Shown piece after piece: positions 1-6,801 of a stretch of DNA of 10,187 nucleotides. The DNA comes from an uncultured Clostridia bacterium (lineage in GTDB: Bacteria > Bacillota > Clostridia > UBA1381), in the NCBI GenBank assembly GCA_944391635.1, contig CALXUL010000110.1, forward strand, positions 1 through 10,187. Reading direction: 5' to 3'. Made by a program: the position numbers and the translations under genes. A model generated the notes under the pieces. That model saw only the letters and a program-made list of their open reading frames with translations, did not search any database and was not told where the DNA came from. Numbering within the stretch: position 1 is the first letter of the stretch; every line of letters starts with the position of its first letter.

Positions 1-1
1 A

Positions 2-223
2 AGGCTTCGAGATCTGAAACAGCAAAACGCCATGGACACCTCCGCCCGTGACGAGCAGATCCGGCGCATCAATGAGCTGCAGGATTTCATCCGCCAGCAG
101 CCAACGCACCTGACAGGTTTTGATGAGACACTGGTAAAACGCTGGATCAAGCAGATAACCGTCTGGGATGACCGCATCACCGTAGAATTGAAATCAGGTG
201 TCAACATCGATATTGATGTATAA
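2..223 (+). CDS. C-terminal end of a serine-recombinase-like protein (partial, 5' end outside window)
   Basis: The reading frame is open from the first complete codon at base 2, so the Met at 32 is internal rather than the start. The visible 73 residues have an Arg/Gln/Glu-rich helical stretch, then a segment ending in WDDRITVELKSG and NIDIDV. This resembles the C-terminal beta-strand tail (a basic region, then 'V-x-FKSG-x-x-I-x-I') of large serine recombinases carried by clostridial transposons and integrative elements. The catalytic resolvase domain is not in the window, so the assignment rests on this tail alone. The first 120 bases are about 57% G+C, clearly above the neighbouring genes, which fits acquired DNA. 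A strong terminator follows 19 bases after the TAA stop. Alternative: a non-recombinase mobile-element protein. Moderately sure of the family. Confidence 0.65.
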   Translation, partial: RLRDLKQQNAMDTSARDEQIRRINELQDFIRQQPTHLTGFDETLVKRWIKQITVWDDRITVELKSGVNIDIDV

Positions 224-241
224 CCACATAGACGCACAAAG

Positions 242-287
242 GCTCCTCACCACTGGATATTCTCCAGTGATGGGGAGCATTGTTTTT
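242..287 (+). terminator. Intrinsic terminator of the recombinase-like gene
   Basis: The outer arms GCTCC (242-246) and GGAGC (274-278) and the inner arms CACTGGA (251-257) and TCCAGTG (263-269) form a long hairpin with a 5-base loop and a short imperfect internal section. The sequence TTGTTTTT follows immediately (280-287). It lies just after the stop at 221-223 and points away from the recombinase fragment. Confidence 0.85.
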
Positions 288-298
288 CGTGTCTTAAT

Positions 299-481
299 TT
301 AATCTTCTTCTGAGTAGTCACAGTTTGAACATTCCCAAACGTCTCCGTCCCAATGTAAGCATCCATCGCATTCAGGGCATGGACGAACTTCTTCATCATC
401 TTCTAATTCACCAGAACAATATGGACAATGAGAATATTCTGATTCATCGTACACTTTGTCGCAAAATGGACACATCTGCAT
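299..481 (-). CDS. Small double zinc-ribbon protein of unknown function
   Basis: This is a 60-residue acidic protein with two successive zinc-ribbon modules. Its cysteine pairs are C4/C7 with C19/C22, and C35/C38 with C51/C54, mostly in CPxC form; an extra cysteine is at C41. Each set of four can hold one Zn2+. The Glu/Asp-rich linker and tail make nonspecific nucleic-acid binding less likely and suggest a protein-interaction or structural role, but no function can be assigned. I chose the ATG at 481: the AAGGGA ribosome binding site (minus strand, bases 497-492) is 10 bases upstream of it, but only 1 base from the alternative in-frame GTG at 490. The GTG would add three residues (MKR). The gene faces the recombinase terminator and stands alone between it and the repeat-bearing spacer. 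It could be host DNA or cargo of the neighbouring element. Confidence 0.7.
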   Translation of the reverse strand: MQMCPFCDKVYDESEYSHCPYCSGELEDDEEVRPCPECDGCLHWDGDVWECSNCDYSEED

Positions 482-505
482 TCTTTTCACTTCCCTTATG
501 CAAGA

Positions 506-514
506 TTTATATCA
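506..514 (-). promoter_or_regulatory. Possible extended -10 promoter for the zinc-ribbon gene
   Basis: Read on the minus strand, TGATATAAA (514-506) matches an extended -10 element (TGnTATAAT) at 8 of 9 positions counting the free base. No well-spaced -35 is visible; TTGAGA at 537-532 is 20 bases away. Transcription would start only about 18 bases before the ATG, just before the ribosome binding site, which is tight. This is a suggestion only. Confidence 0.3.
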
Positions 515-557
515 TAAGAAACAAAACGATTTCTCAAGCAATTCCAATTTTTCACTT

Positions 558-640
558 TGTTATCTATTCCACTGCCAAGTCTACCCTTTAGTATCGAGTG
601 GTTTAAACTGCGGTCGGCTCTGTTATCTATATCACTGCCA
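558..640. repeat. Pair of near-identical 20-base direct repeats, 63 bases apart
   Basis: Bases 558-577 and 621-640 both read TGTTATCTAT followed by two variable bases and CACTGCCA, agreeing at 18 of 20 positions. On the minus strand they read TGGCAGTG, then two variable bases, then ATAGATAACA. Weaker similarity continues on one side: a CTCG...GGTAG pattern precedes each copy on the minus strand, at slightly different distances (3 versus 11 bases). This suggests an old, degenerate duplication rather than a CRISPR or a recent tandem repeat. The role is unknown. Confidence 0.55.
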
Positions 641-720
641 CAGCCTAAATCCTACCGCTATTTTCCGAGCGTCCACTCATGTTTCGATAAAACCGAAAAG
701 TAGATATGTTTCCATATAAG

Positions 721-770
721 AAAATCAAACTTTTTCAGAGTCAGGCTTATAATCCTAACTTCCGAAAAAG
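721..770 (-). terminator. Probable terminator of rlmD
   Basis: Read on the minus strand, downstream of the rlmD stop, bases 770-730 fold into an imperfect hairpin. The outer stem is CTTTTTC/GAAAAAG (7 bp). The inner 10-bp stem, with two mismatches, pairs 760-751 with 748-739 around a 2-base loop. The T-rich tail TTTGATTTT follows (729-721). A smaller GC stem-loop (795-780: GCGCC, loop, GGCGT) comes first, right after the stop, and may contribute. The inner mismatches and broken T-tract lower confidence. Confidence 0.5.
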
Positions 771-795
771 CCCGGAAATACGCCCTTTACGGCGC

Positions 796-2142
796 TTACT
801 TATCTTTTCTTGACATCAATACCACCGTCTCCACATGTGCTGTTTGCGCGAAGAGGTCAAAACCCGTTACAGAGTTTACTTTATATCCATTTGCTGATAA
901 AAAAGCCAAATCACGGGCAAGCGTTGACGGATTGCAGGAAATATATACAATTCTGTCTGGGGCGGCATTAACTATCACAGTTAAGGTTTTTTTGTCGCTG
1001 CCCTTGCGTGGTGGGTCAAGGATGACAGTATCAGGTTTTATGCCGCTGTCTATTAACTTTGGGGTTATATCTTCTGCTGCCCCGCAGTAAAATTCAGCGT
1101 TATCAACATTATTAAGTTCTGCATTATGCTTGGCGTTCCTTATCGCATCCGGTACAATCTCTATGCCTATTACTTTTTTTGCAAGTTTTGCAGCGCAAAG
1201 AGATATGCTTCCGATCCCGCAGTAAATATCAAATACGGTTTTTGTATTATCAAGCTCGGCAAGTTCAAGAGCTTTGCTGTATAAAAGTTCAGTTTGGTCA
1301 TGATTGACCTGGAAAAAGCTATTTGGTGAAATTTCATATTTGAGTGACAAGATGGTATCGTAAAGTGTGCTTTTGCCGAAAAGAAGAATATTTTTATCCC
1401 CAAGCACAAGATTATTATGGTTCTTATTTATGTTTAAAATAACAGAAGCAATCCGCGGCGACAGATGTCTTAACCCGAAGACCAATCGTTCACGATGCCG
1501 GATAGAGTCAGCATTTACTGAAATAACTACCATAATTTCTCCGGTGCAGGAGGAAGTTCTTGTAAAAACTCTTCTTATTATTCCGCGTTTTGTTTCTTCA
1601 TTGTAAGGCGGTATATTTTCTTTTTTGCAAAAATCTTTTACAAAATTAAGTATTTTCGAGTTTAAACTATCGCCCAGCAGGCAATCCTGTAAACATATGA
1701 CATCATGGCTGCCTTTTCTGTAAAAGCCCCAATCGCCGTTTTTGGAAAAAGGAAATATCATTTTGTTTCGGTATCTTAGCGGAGATTTTGCCGCGACAAA
1801 ATCTACATTGCAATCAATTCCGCCAACATGAAGAAGAGTATCACGGATATATGAACGCTTAAATTCTGCTTGGGCATCATAGTTTATATGCATGAGCTGA
1901 CAGCCGCCGCATTCATTAAAGACCGGGCAGGGCGGAGTACAGCGGTATGGTGAGGGTGATATTATTTTGAGTATTTTGGCAAAACCATAATTCTTGTTTC
2001 TTTTTGTTATTACAACTTCTACGCGATCCTTGCAAACGGCATTATCGACAAACACAGTATATCCGTCAATATCGGCAATTCCTTCGCCGAATGCGCCCTG
2101 ACGTTTAATGTCAAGTATATATTTGTCGTTATGAGGTGGCAT
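796..2142 (-). CDS. rlmD: 23S rRNA (uracil-5-)-methyltransferase, RlmD/RlmCD family
   Basis: This 448-residue protein matches the usual length of TrmA/RumA-family enzymes, which transfer a methyl group from S-adenosylmethionine to C5 of specific uridines in 23S rRNA. An N-terminal TRAM-like RNA-binding segment spans about residues 5-60. The 4Fe-4S ligands follow the family spacing: C72, C78, C81 (C-x5-C-x2-C), then C154 (C150 is an alternative). The SAM-binding loop is DIYCGIG at 305-311. DPPRKG is at 376-381. The catalytic nucleophile is C403 in YISCNPST, and the general base is E438 in HVET. In Firmicutes such as Bacillus subtilis one enzyme of this type (RlmCD) modifies both U747 and U1939; which sites this one modifies cannot be told from sequence, and paralogues are common in Clostridia. 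It is transcribed divergently from ctsR. The ATG at 2142 sits behind a modest AAGAG-type ribosome binding site. No truncation is visible. Confidence 0.93.
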   Translation of the reverse strand: MPPHNDKYILDIKRQGAFGEGIADIDGYTVFVDNAVCKDRVEVVITKRNKNYGFAKILKIISPSPYRCTPPCPVFNECGGCQLMHINYDAQAEFKRSYIRDTLLHVGGIDCNVDFVAAKSPLRYRNKMIFPFSKNGDWGFYRKGSHDVICLQDCLLGDSLNSKILNFVKDFCKKENIPPYNEETKRGIIRRVFTRTSSCTGEIMVVISVNADSIRHRERLVFGLRHLSPRIASVILNINKNHNNLVLGDKNILLFGKSTLYDTILSLKYEISPNSFFQVNHDQTELLYSKALELAELDNTKTVFDIYCGIGSISLCAAKLAKKVIGIEIVPDAIRNAKHNAELNNVDNAEFYCGAAEDITPKLIDSGIKPDTVILDPPRKGSDKKTLTVIVNAAPDRIVYISCNPSTLARDLAFLSANGYKVNSVTGFDLFAQTAHVETVVLMSRKDK

Positions 2143-2180
2143 ATAATCAGCTCTTTTCCGTGGCGTATTTTGCTTCTAAT

Positions 2181-2209
2181 ATTATACACTAAAGTTTTTG
2201 CCACGGCAA
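2181..2209 (-). promoter_or_regulatory. Sigma-A promoter for rlmD
   Basis: On the minus strand, TTGCCG (-35, 2209-2204) and a perfect TATAAT (-10, 2186-2181) are separated by exactly 17 bases. They lie 39 bases upstream of the rlmD ATG. The -35 lies inside a perfect palindrome, TTGCC-AC-GGCAA (2198-2209). Confidence 0.8.
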
Positions 2210-2250
2210 GATGTTCATAAAATATTAATATATAATTCATAGAAATGCCA

Positions 2251-2279
2251 TTGACAGCGACAAAAGAGCGTGGTATAAT
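2251..2279 (+). promoter_or_regulatory. Consensus sigma-A promoter of the ctsR-mcsA-mcsB-clpC operon
   Basis: TTGACA (2251-2256) and TATAAT (2274-2279) are both perfect consensus hexamers with the ideal 17-base spacer. Transcription should start near 2286, about 40 bases before the ctsR ATG. Such a strong promoter makes sense if it is normally held down by the repressor site immediately downstream. Confidence 0.93.
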
Positions 2280-2288
2280 GTGTTTGAA

Positions 2289-2312
2289 AGTCAAAGAAAG
2301 TCAAAGTCAAAA
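2289..2312 (+). promoter_or_regulatory. CtsR operator (heptad direct repeat) at the ctsR transcription start
   Basis: AGTCAAA-GAA-AGTCAAA (2289-2305) fits the known CtsR box RGTCAAA-NAN-RGTCAAA at every fixed position. A third GTCAAA (2306-2311) is fused directly to the second. Upstream, TTTGA (2283-2287) also forms a 5-bp inverted repeat with TCAAA (2291-2295). The box starts 10 bases after the -10, over the expected start point, so bound CtsR would block its own promoter. This supports autoregulation of the operon. Confidence 0.93.
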
Positions 2313-2325
2313 AGGAGGCGGCGGT

Positions 2326-2769
2326 ATGGCGCTTAGCGACAGAATTGAGGCTTTTATATATGAATTGGTTAAAAATGATGACGGATGGGTTGAGCTTGGC
2401 AGAAATGAGCTTGCCGGGATTTTTAACTGTGTGCCGTCGCAGATAAATTATGTTATGAGGACACGGTTTACTCCTGATAAAGGATATATTGTAGAGTCAA
2501 AACGCGGCGGCGGCGGATACATAAAAATCCGACGTATAGGCGCAAAATGTGCTGATATGATTGTAAGCATCCCGCAAGAATTAAGCAAAGCACAAGCTTC
2601 AGTGTTTTTGAGGGATGCCGTAAGTTTCGGTGTTGTTGATGAAAAGACTGCATCGGTTATTGAAACAGGCGTGTGTCTGGACGGGCTGGAAGATTCGGCT
2701 CTAAGGGCGCGGATGCTGAAAAATATGGTTGAGGCAGCTGTAAAAGGCGAAGGGTGCGAAAGGAGATAG
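2326..2769 (+). CDS. ctsR: CtsR, transcriptional repressor of class III heat-shock genes
   Basis: CtsR is a dimeric repressor that binds tandem heptads at clp genes and lets go on heat or when bound by the McsB-containing complex. The 147-residue product has the usual length. The N-terminal winged helix-turn-helix is easy to recognise: VPSQINYVMRTRF at 36-48 is the recognition region, and GYIVESKRGGGGYIKI at 53-68 is the wing, with the tetraglycine loop (61-64) that acts as thermosensor in B. subtilis. The C-terminal part (about 75-147) is the helical dimerisation and McsB-contact domain. I chose the ATG at 2326 because a perfect AGGAGG (2313-2318) lies 7 bases upstream; the longer frame from 2245 would begin upstream of the promoter. 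It is the first gene of the operon, and its stop lies 6 bases before mcsA. Confidence 0.97.
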   Translation: MALSDRIEAFIYELVKNDDGWVELGRNELAGIFNCVPSQINYVMRTRFTPDKGYIVESKRGGGGYIKIRRIGAKCADMIVSIPQELSKAQASVFLRDAVSFGVVDEKTASVIETGVCLDGLEDSALRARMLKNMVEAAVKGEGCERR

Positions 2770-2775
2770 TTGATA

Positions 2776-3123
2776 ATGTTTGATTTGTTTTCGGATTTTT
2801 TTGATGGGTTTGATGTTTATCCCGTATACCGTACTGAGGCGAGATGCCCAAAGTGCGGGACTACGTACAGCCAGTTTAGGCAAACGGGGAAATTGGGGTG
2901 TGCAGAGTGCTATAAAACATTTGCATCGCCGCTTGATGCGACACTAAGACAAATACATGGCAACAGCGAACATAAAGGTAAAATACCAGTAAAAGCTGGA
3001 GCAGGATTGTCTAAAGCGCGAAAAGCAGAGGAACTTAAACAAAGAATTGCCAAAGCGGTTGCTGCGGAAGATTATGAAACTGCCGCGGCTCTGCATAAGG
3101 AACTTAAAAATTTGGACGTGTGA
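2776..3123 (+). CDS. mcsA: McsA, zinc-finger activator of the McsB arginine kinase (short form)
   Basis: McsA binds and activates McsB and helps load substrates onto ClpC. The 115-residue protein is much shorter than B. subtilis McsA (about 185 residues). It has one four-cysteine zinc finger (C24/C27 and C42/C45, in CPKC and CAEC) instead of the two found there. The N-terminal finger appears to be absent, with an aromatic and acidic segment (residues 2-18) in its place. After a basic, glycine-containing linker comes a C-terminal UVR motif (about 84-113) with the typical E-L-K...I...A-A-E-D-Y-E-x-A-A-x-L-x-x-E-L pattern, matching the UVR motif in ClpC. I chose the ATG at 2776: AGGAG (2761-2765) is 10 bases upstream, whereas the in-frame TTG at 2770 is only 4 bases away. 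The gene lies between ctsR and mcsB as in the classic operon. Confidence 0.92.
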   Translation: MFDLFSDFFDGFDVYPVYRTEARCPKCGTTYSQFRQTGKLGCAECYKTFASPLDATLRQIHGNSEHKGKIPVKAGAGLSKARKAEELKQRIAKAVAAEDYETAAALHKELKNLDV

Positions 3124-3136
3124 GGGGGTGTGTGAT

Positions 3137-4150
3137 ATGATTTGGTACAAAAATCAAAGTACTGATGATGATATAATGGTAAGTACAAGAGTAAGGCTTG
3201 CGAGAAATCTTGCGGAGTATCCGTTTCCGCGAGTTATCTCAAAGACTGATGCAGAAAAGGTAAAACAAGAGGTGTTTGGCGCGCTTGAGCAGGAAAAAGA
3301 GCTGTTTGTAAACGGAATGCATAAGACCGAGATGGCAGATATTGATAAAACTGGACGCCAGGTTATGGTTGAGAAACATTTGATTAGTTCCGAGCTTGCG
3401 GCTAAAAATGATGCAGCGGTTGTGATTGATGCCGGTGAAGAGGCAAGCATTATGCTTATGGAGGAGGATCATATCCGCATACAGGTGATAAAAGGCGGAT
3501 ATGATGTAAAAAGCGCATATGAACAGGCGGATAAAATTGATAATGCAATAGAACGGCATTGTGCATACGCGTTTTCAGAGCAGTTTGGTTATCTTACCGC
3601 TTGCCCAACCAATACGGGTACGGGCATGAGGGTTTCGGTAATGATGCATTTGCCGGCGCTTACTATGACGGGGAATATCAATAAGATAATTGATTCAGCA
3701 TCAAGGTTGGGGCTTGCGGTGCGCGGACTTTACGGCGAGGGCTCAAAGGCGTATGGCTCGCTTTATCAGCTGTCTAACCAGATAACTCTTGGGCTTTCAG
3801 AGATGGAAATTATAGAAAAACTTGAGAATATTGCAGGACAGATAAAAAAGCATGAGGTTGAAGCACGAAATGCACTGAAGGATAATAAACAGGTCGCCGA
3901 TAAGCTGTGGAGGAGTTTAGGTACGCTCCACTATGCGCGCAGTATTTCTTCGGCTGAGGCAAAGTCGCTTTTGTCGGATTATATACTCGGACGGAGTCTT
4001 GGAATAATTGATGAAACAATAAAACAGAATCCTATTGAGCTGATGGTGCTGACCGAACCGGCAAATGTTAGTGAAATTTCAGGCAAGGCAGATATGGCTG
4101 CTGATGAAAGAGATACTCGCCGGGCACAGATGCTTAGAGATTCAATATAA
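3137..4150 (+). CDS. mcsB: McsB, protein arginine kinase
   Basis: McsB uses ATP to phosphorylate arginine side chains. Phosphoarginine acts as a degradation mark for ClpC-ClpP, and McsB also inactivates CtsR. At 337 residues it is close to the usual size (about 350). The phosphagen-kinase fold motifs are present: STRVRLARN (16-24), a KHL histidine (H81), EEDHIRIQ (109-116), CPTNTGTGMR (156-165) with the conserved cysteine, and RGLYGEGS (196-203). Near the C-terminus, RDTRRA (325-330) resembles the RDxxRA phosphoarginine-sensing site known in McsB. I chose the ATG at 3137 because a G-rich ribosome binding site (3124-3130) is 6 bases upstream; the longer frame from 3047 would overlap mcsA. Only 13 bases separate it from mcsA and 16 from clpC. 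No key residue looks lost. Confidence 0.96.
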   Translation: MIWYKNQSTDDDIMVSTRVRLARNLAEYPFPRVISKTDAEKVKQEVFGALEQEKELFVNGMHKTEMADIDKTGRQVMVEKHLISSELAAKNDAAVVIDAGEEASIMLMEEDHIRIQVIKGGYDVKSAYEQADKIDNAIERHCAYAFSEQFGYLTACPTNTGTGMRVSVMMHLPALTMTGNINKIIDSASRLGLAVRGLYGEGSKAYGSLYQLSNQITLGLSEMEIIEKLENIAGQIKKHEVEARNALKDNKQVADKLWRSLGTLHYARSISSAEAKSLLSDYILGRSLGIIDETIKQNPIELMVLTEPANVSEISGKADMAADERDTRRAQMLRDSI

Positions 4151-4166
4151 GAATGGAGGAATAATT

Positions 4167-6632
4167 ATGACATTTTCTAATTTTACGGAAAAGGCAAGAG
4201 AAGCTATTCAGAATTCTCATGATATAGCCTGTGAAATGGGTCATGGATATATAGGCAGTGAGCACCTGCTTTTGGGGCTACTGTCGGTAGAGGACGGCGT
4301 CGGCAGCGGGACTCTTTCCGCACAGGGCGTTGACTATGAATCGGCAAGGAAAAAGGTTGAAGAGATGATAGGCGTATCTGAACCGCTGAGTTCGCAGGCA
4401 GAGCTGGCGCTTACACCTCGCTCAAAGCGTGTGCTTGAACTTGCGGCTATGGAGGCGAGAAAGCTTGGTTTGGGATATATTGGAACTGAGCATATTCTTG
4501 CTGCAATAGTGCGCGATGGCGATGGGGTTGCAGCGCAGGTTTTGATGGCTTTGGGTGTTCATATGAGCAATCTTTATCAGGATATAATGTCGGATATGAC
4601 CGGCGGTGCGGCTGTTGCGGGAACTGCACAGAAAAAGCCGCAGAGAGGTTCTACTAAAACGCCTACCCTTGACCAGTTTGGCAATGATTTAACGGCGGCT
4701 GCAAAAGAAGGGAAATTTGATCCGGTTATTGGGCGTGATACCGAAATTTCGCGTGTACTCCAGATTCTTTCAAGACGTACAAAAAATAACCCATGTCTTA
4801 TTGGTGAGCCGGGCGTTGGAAAAACCGCCGTGGTAGAAGGGCTTGCCCAGAAGATTGCCAACGGCGATGTGCCGGAAATATTGAAAGATAAACGTTTGGT
4901 TTCGGTGGATTTATCGTCTATGGTAGCCGGAGCTAAGTACCGTGGTGAGTTTGAAGAGCGGCTGAAAAAAGCTGTGGAAGAGGTTTGTGCTGCAGGAAAT
5001 GTAATCTTGTTCATAGATGAGATACACACAATTGTCGGCGCAGGTTCGGCAGAGGGTGCAATTGATGCGTCAAATATTTTAAAACCGTCACTGGCAAGAG
5101 GCGAAATACAGCTAATAGGCGCAACTACTGTAAATGAGTATCGTAAGTATATCGAAAAGGATGCGGCGCTTGAGAGAAGATTCCAGCCGGTTATGGTAGG
5201 AGAGCCTACAGTTGATGAGACTATACAGATATTAAAGGGACTTCGTGACCGTTATGAGGCGCATCATGGAGTTAAAATAAATGATGAGGCGATAACTGCG
5301 GCGGCTAAATTATCGCAGCGGTATATAACCGACAGATATTTGCCGGATAAGGCAATTGACCTTGTTGATGAGGCGGCGTCTAAAAAGCGTTTGTCATCTA
5401 TGACTGCGCCGGATAATATTAAAGAACTTGAGAAGGAACTTGAGAACTTATCTGCTCAGAAGCAGGCTGCAATTGTGGCGCAGGACTTTGAAAAAGCCGC
5501 TGTTTTGAGAGATAAGGAAAAGAATATCAGCGAACAGGTTGAGCAGAGCAAATCAAAATGGAAGGAAGGCTCAAGCTCAAATGAACAGGTTGTTACCGGT
5601 GATGATATTGCCGATATTGTATCGGAGTGGACTAATATTCCGGTTAAAAAGCTCGCCGAGGAAGAATCGCACAGGCTAATGAATCTTGAGGCTGCACTCC
5701 ATGAACGGGTAATCGGTCAGAGTGAGGCAGTGACCGCTGTTGCAAAAGCAATCCGCCGTGGAAGAGCAGGGCTTAAGGACCCGAAAAGGCCGATTGGTTC
5801 GTTTATCTTCTTAGGACCTACCGGAGTCGGAAAAACCGAGCTGTCAAAGGCTTTGGCAGAGTGTATGTTCGGAAGCGAGGATTCGATTATCCGTGTAGAT
5901 ATGTCGGAATACATGGAAAAACATTCTGTTTCTAAATTTATTGGCTCACCTCCGGGATATGTTGGATTTGACGAGGGCGGACAGCTGACCGAAAAGATAC
6001 GTAAAAAACCATACTCGGTATTGCTGTTTGATGAGATAGAAAAAGCTCATCCCGATGTATTCAATATTCTGCTTCAGGTTCTTGAGGACGGAATGCTTAC
6101 CGATGCGCAGGGGCGAAAAGTGGATTTCAGGAATACGGTCATAATAATGACAAGCAACCTTGGTGCGAAAGAGATACTGAACACATCATCAAAACTTGGA
6201 TTTTCAAGCGGCGGTGACGAGGAAAAAGACGGCAAGAATGAGGCTGATGTAATACGTTCAAAAGTTATGGCTGAACTTAAAAAGGCTTTCCGTCCGGAGT
6301 TCTTAAATAGGATAGATGATATAATCGTATTTGAACGTCTAAAGGAAGATGATATACAGAAAATCGCAAGGCTTATGCTGCGTGAGCTTGGAAAGAGACT
6401 TGAGGCTAATGAAATTACAGCAGAATTTACCGATGCGGCTGTTGCTGAAATTGCAAAAGAGGGTTATGACCCGATGTATGGTGCCCGTCCGCTGCGGCGT
6501 GCAATCCAGTCTAAAATTGAGGATATGCTGTCCGAAGAAATTATTGACGGCAAAGTAAAACCAAAGGAAAGCATAATTGTCGATGTAGACGGTGATAAGT
6601 TCTTTGTAAAGCAAAAGGCGGAGGTAAATTGA
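4167..6632 (+). CDS. clpC: ClpC, AAA+ unfoldase of the ClpCP protease
   Basis: This hexameric Hsp100 ATPase unfolds proteins, including arginine-phosphorylated ones, and threads them into ClpP. The 821-residue product has the full ClpC layout. Two N-terminal Clp repeats lie at about 5-70 and 80-145. The first AAA+ domain has Walker A GEPGVGKT (213-220) and Walker B VILFIDE (279-285). A middle domain carries a UVR motif (about 416-455), the mark of ClpC rather than ClpB. The second AAA+ domain has Walker A GPTGVGKT (550-557) and Walker B LLFDEIE (619-625). The ClpP-docking tripeptide is LGF (677-679), where many ClpC proteins have VGF. The ATG at 4167 has TGGAGGA ending 6 bases upstream. It is the last gene of the operon, and a strong terminator begins 9 bases after the stop. 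radA, which follows clpC in B. subtilis, is absent here. Confidence 0.98.
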   Translation: MTFSNFTEKAREAIQNSHDIACEMGHGYIGSEHLLLGLLSVEDGVGSGTLSAQGVDYESARKKVEEMIGVSEPLSSQAELALTPRSKRVLELAAMEARKLGLGYIGTEHILAAIVRDGDGVAAQVLMALGVHMSNLYQDIMSDMTGGAAVAGTAQKKPQRGSTKTPTLDQFGNDLTAAAKEGKFDPVIGRDTEISRVLQILSRRTKNNPCLIGEPGVGKTAVVEGLAQKIANGDVPEILKDKRLVSVDLSSMVAGAKYRGEFEERLKKAVEEVCAAGNVILFIDEIHTIVGAGSAEGAIDASNILKPSLARGEIQLIGATTVNEYRKYIEKDAALERRFQPVMVGEPTVDETIQILKGLRDRYEAHHGVKINDEAITAAAKLSQRYITDRYLPDKAIDLVDEAASKKRLSSMTAPDNIKELEKELENLSAQKQAAIVAQDFEKAAVLRDKEKNISEQVEQSKSKWKEGSSSNEQVVTGDDIADIVSEWTNIPVKKLAEEESHRLMNLEAALHERVIGQSEAVTAVAKAIRRGRAGLKDPKRPIGSFIFLGPTGVGKTELSKALAECMFGSEDSIIRVDMSEYMEKHSVSKFIGSPPGYVGFDEGGQLTEKIRKKPYSVLLFDEIEKAHPDVFNILLQVLEDGMLTDAQGRKVDFRNTVIIMTSNLGAKEILNTSSKLGFSSGGDEEKDGKNEADVIRSKVMAELKKAFRPEFLNRIDDIIVFERLKEDDIQKIARLMLRELGKRLEANEITAEFTDAAVAEIAKEGYDPMYGARPLRRAIQSKIEDMLSEEIIDGKVKPKESIIVDVDGDKFFVKQKAEVN

Positions 6633-6641
6633 TAAGGTTAT

Positions 6642-6680
6642 AAGAGGAATGGAACTGAGAATAGTTCCATTCCTCTTTTT
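6642..6680 (+). terminator. Intrinsic terminator of the ctsR-clpC operon
   Basis: A perfect 15-bp stem (6642-6656 with 6663-6677, beginning AAGAGGAATGG) closes a 6-base loop and runs into a T-stretch (6676-6680). It starts 9 bases after the clpC stop and separates the stress operon from the decarboxylase operon. Confidence 0.95.
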
Positions 6681-6750
6681 GTATATTTATTAATGGCGAA
6701 TATAAAAGAAAACTCAACACGCTGACAGTAAAAAAAATATTTTATGCGTT

Positions 6751-6775
6751 GTTTTTGTGTAGCTTGTACAAAAAC
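6751..6775. repeat. 8-bp perfect inverted repeat upstream of mmdA, possible operator
   Basis: GTTTTTGT (6751-6758) and ACAAAAAC (6768-6775) are perfect inverted arms with a 9-base spacer. The inner part (TTGT at 6755-6758, ACAA at 6768-6771) has Rex-like ends, but the total length is 17 rather than 18 bases and the middle does not match. The site is about 50 bases upstream of the mmdA -35. It could be a binding site for a regulator or chance in A/T-rich DNA. Confidence 0.3.
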
Positions 6776-6801
6776 TGAAAGTATATTGGATATAATTTCT
6801 A

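Larger units (their letters stand above)
498..795. other. Non-coding spacer between the zinc-ribbon gene and rlmD
   Basis: About 300 bases separate two genes that are both on the minus strand. The short open frames here (for example 325-591 and 456-719, plus strand) have no ribosome binding site, are rich in Cys, His and Ser without a motif, and overlap the zinc-ribbon gene, so I treat them as chance. What the stretch does hold is the possible promoter near 506-514, two near-identical 20-base direct repeats (558-577 and 621-640), a GTTTAAAC palindrome at 601-608, and a T-tailed hairpin at 721-770 that probably terminates rlmD. Nothing else is recognisable. Confidence 0.6.

Noticed and set aside
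558..640. Possible mini CRISPR array
   Set aside because: There are only two repeats of 20 bases with two mismatches, a 43-base gap, no third copy and no cas gene nearby.
325..719. Two overlapping plus-strand open frames of 87-88 codons over the zinc-ribbon gene and spacer
   Set aside because: They have no ribosome binding site, overlap the better-supported zinc-ribbon gene antisense, and show no recognisable motif. Their composition looks like random A/T-rich translation.
2245..2325. A 27-residue N-terminal extension of CtsR
   Set aside because: It would start upstream of the perfect promoter and cover the CtsR operator. The AGGAGG at 2313 points to the ATG at 2326.
6721..6750. Hairpin between ACACGC and GCGTTGT in the mmdA leader
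   Set aside because: The pairing is short and bulged, and lies in very A-rich DNA upstream of the promoter; I see no reason to think it functional.
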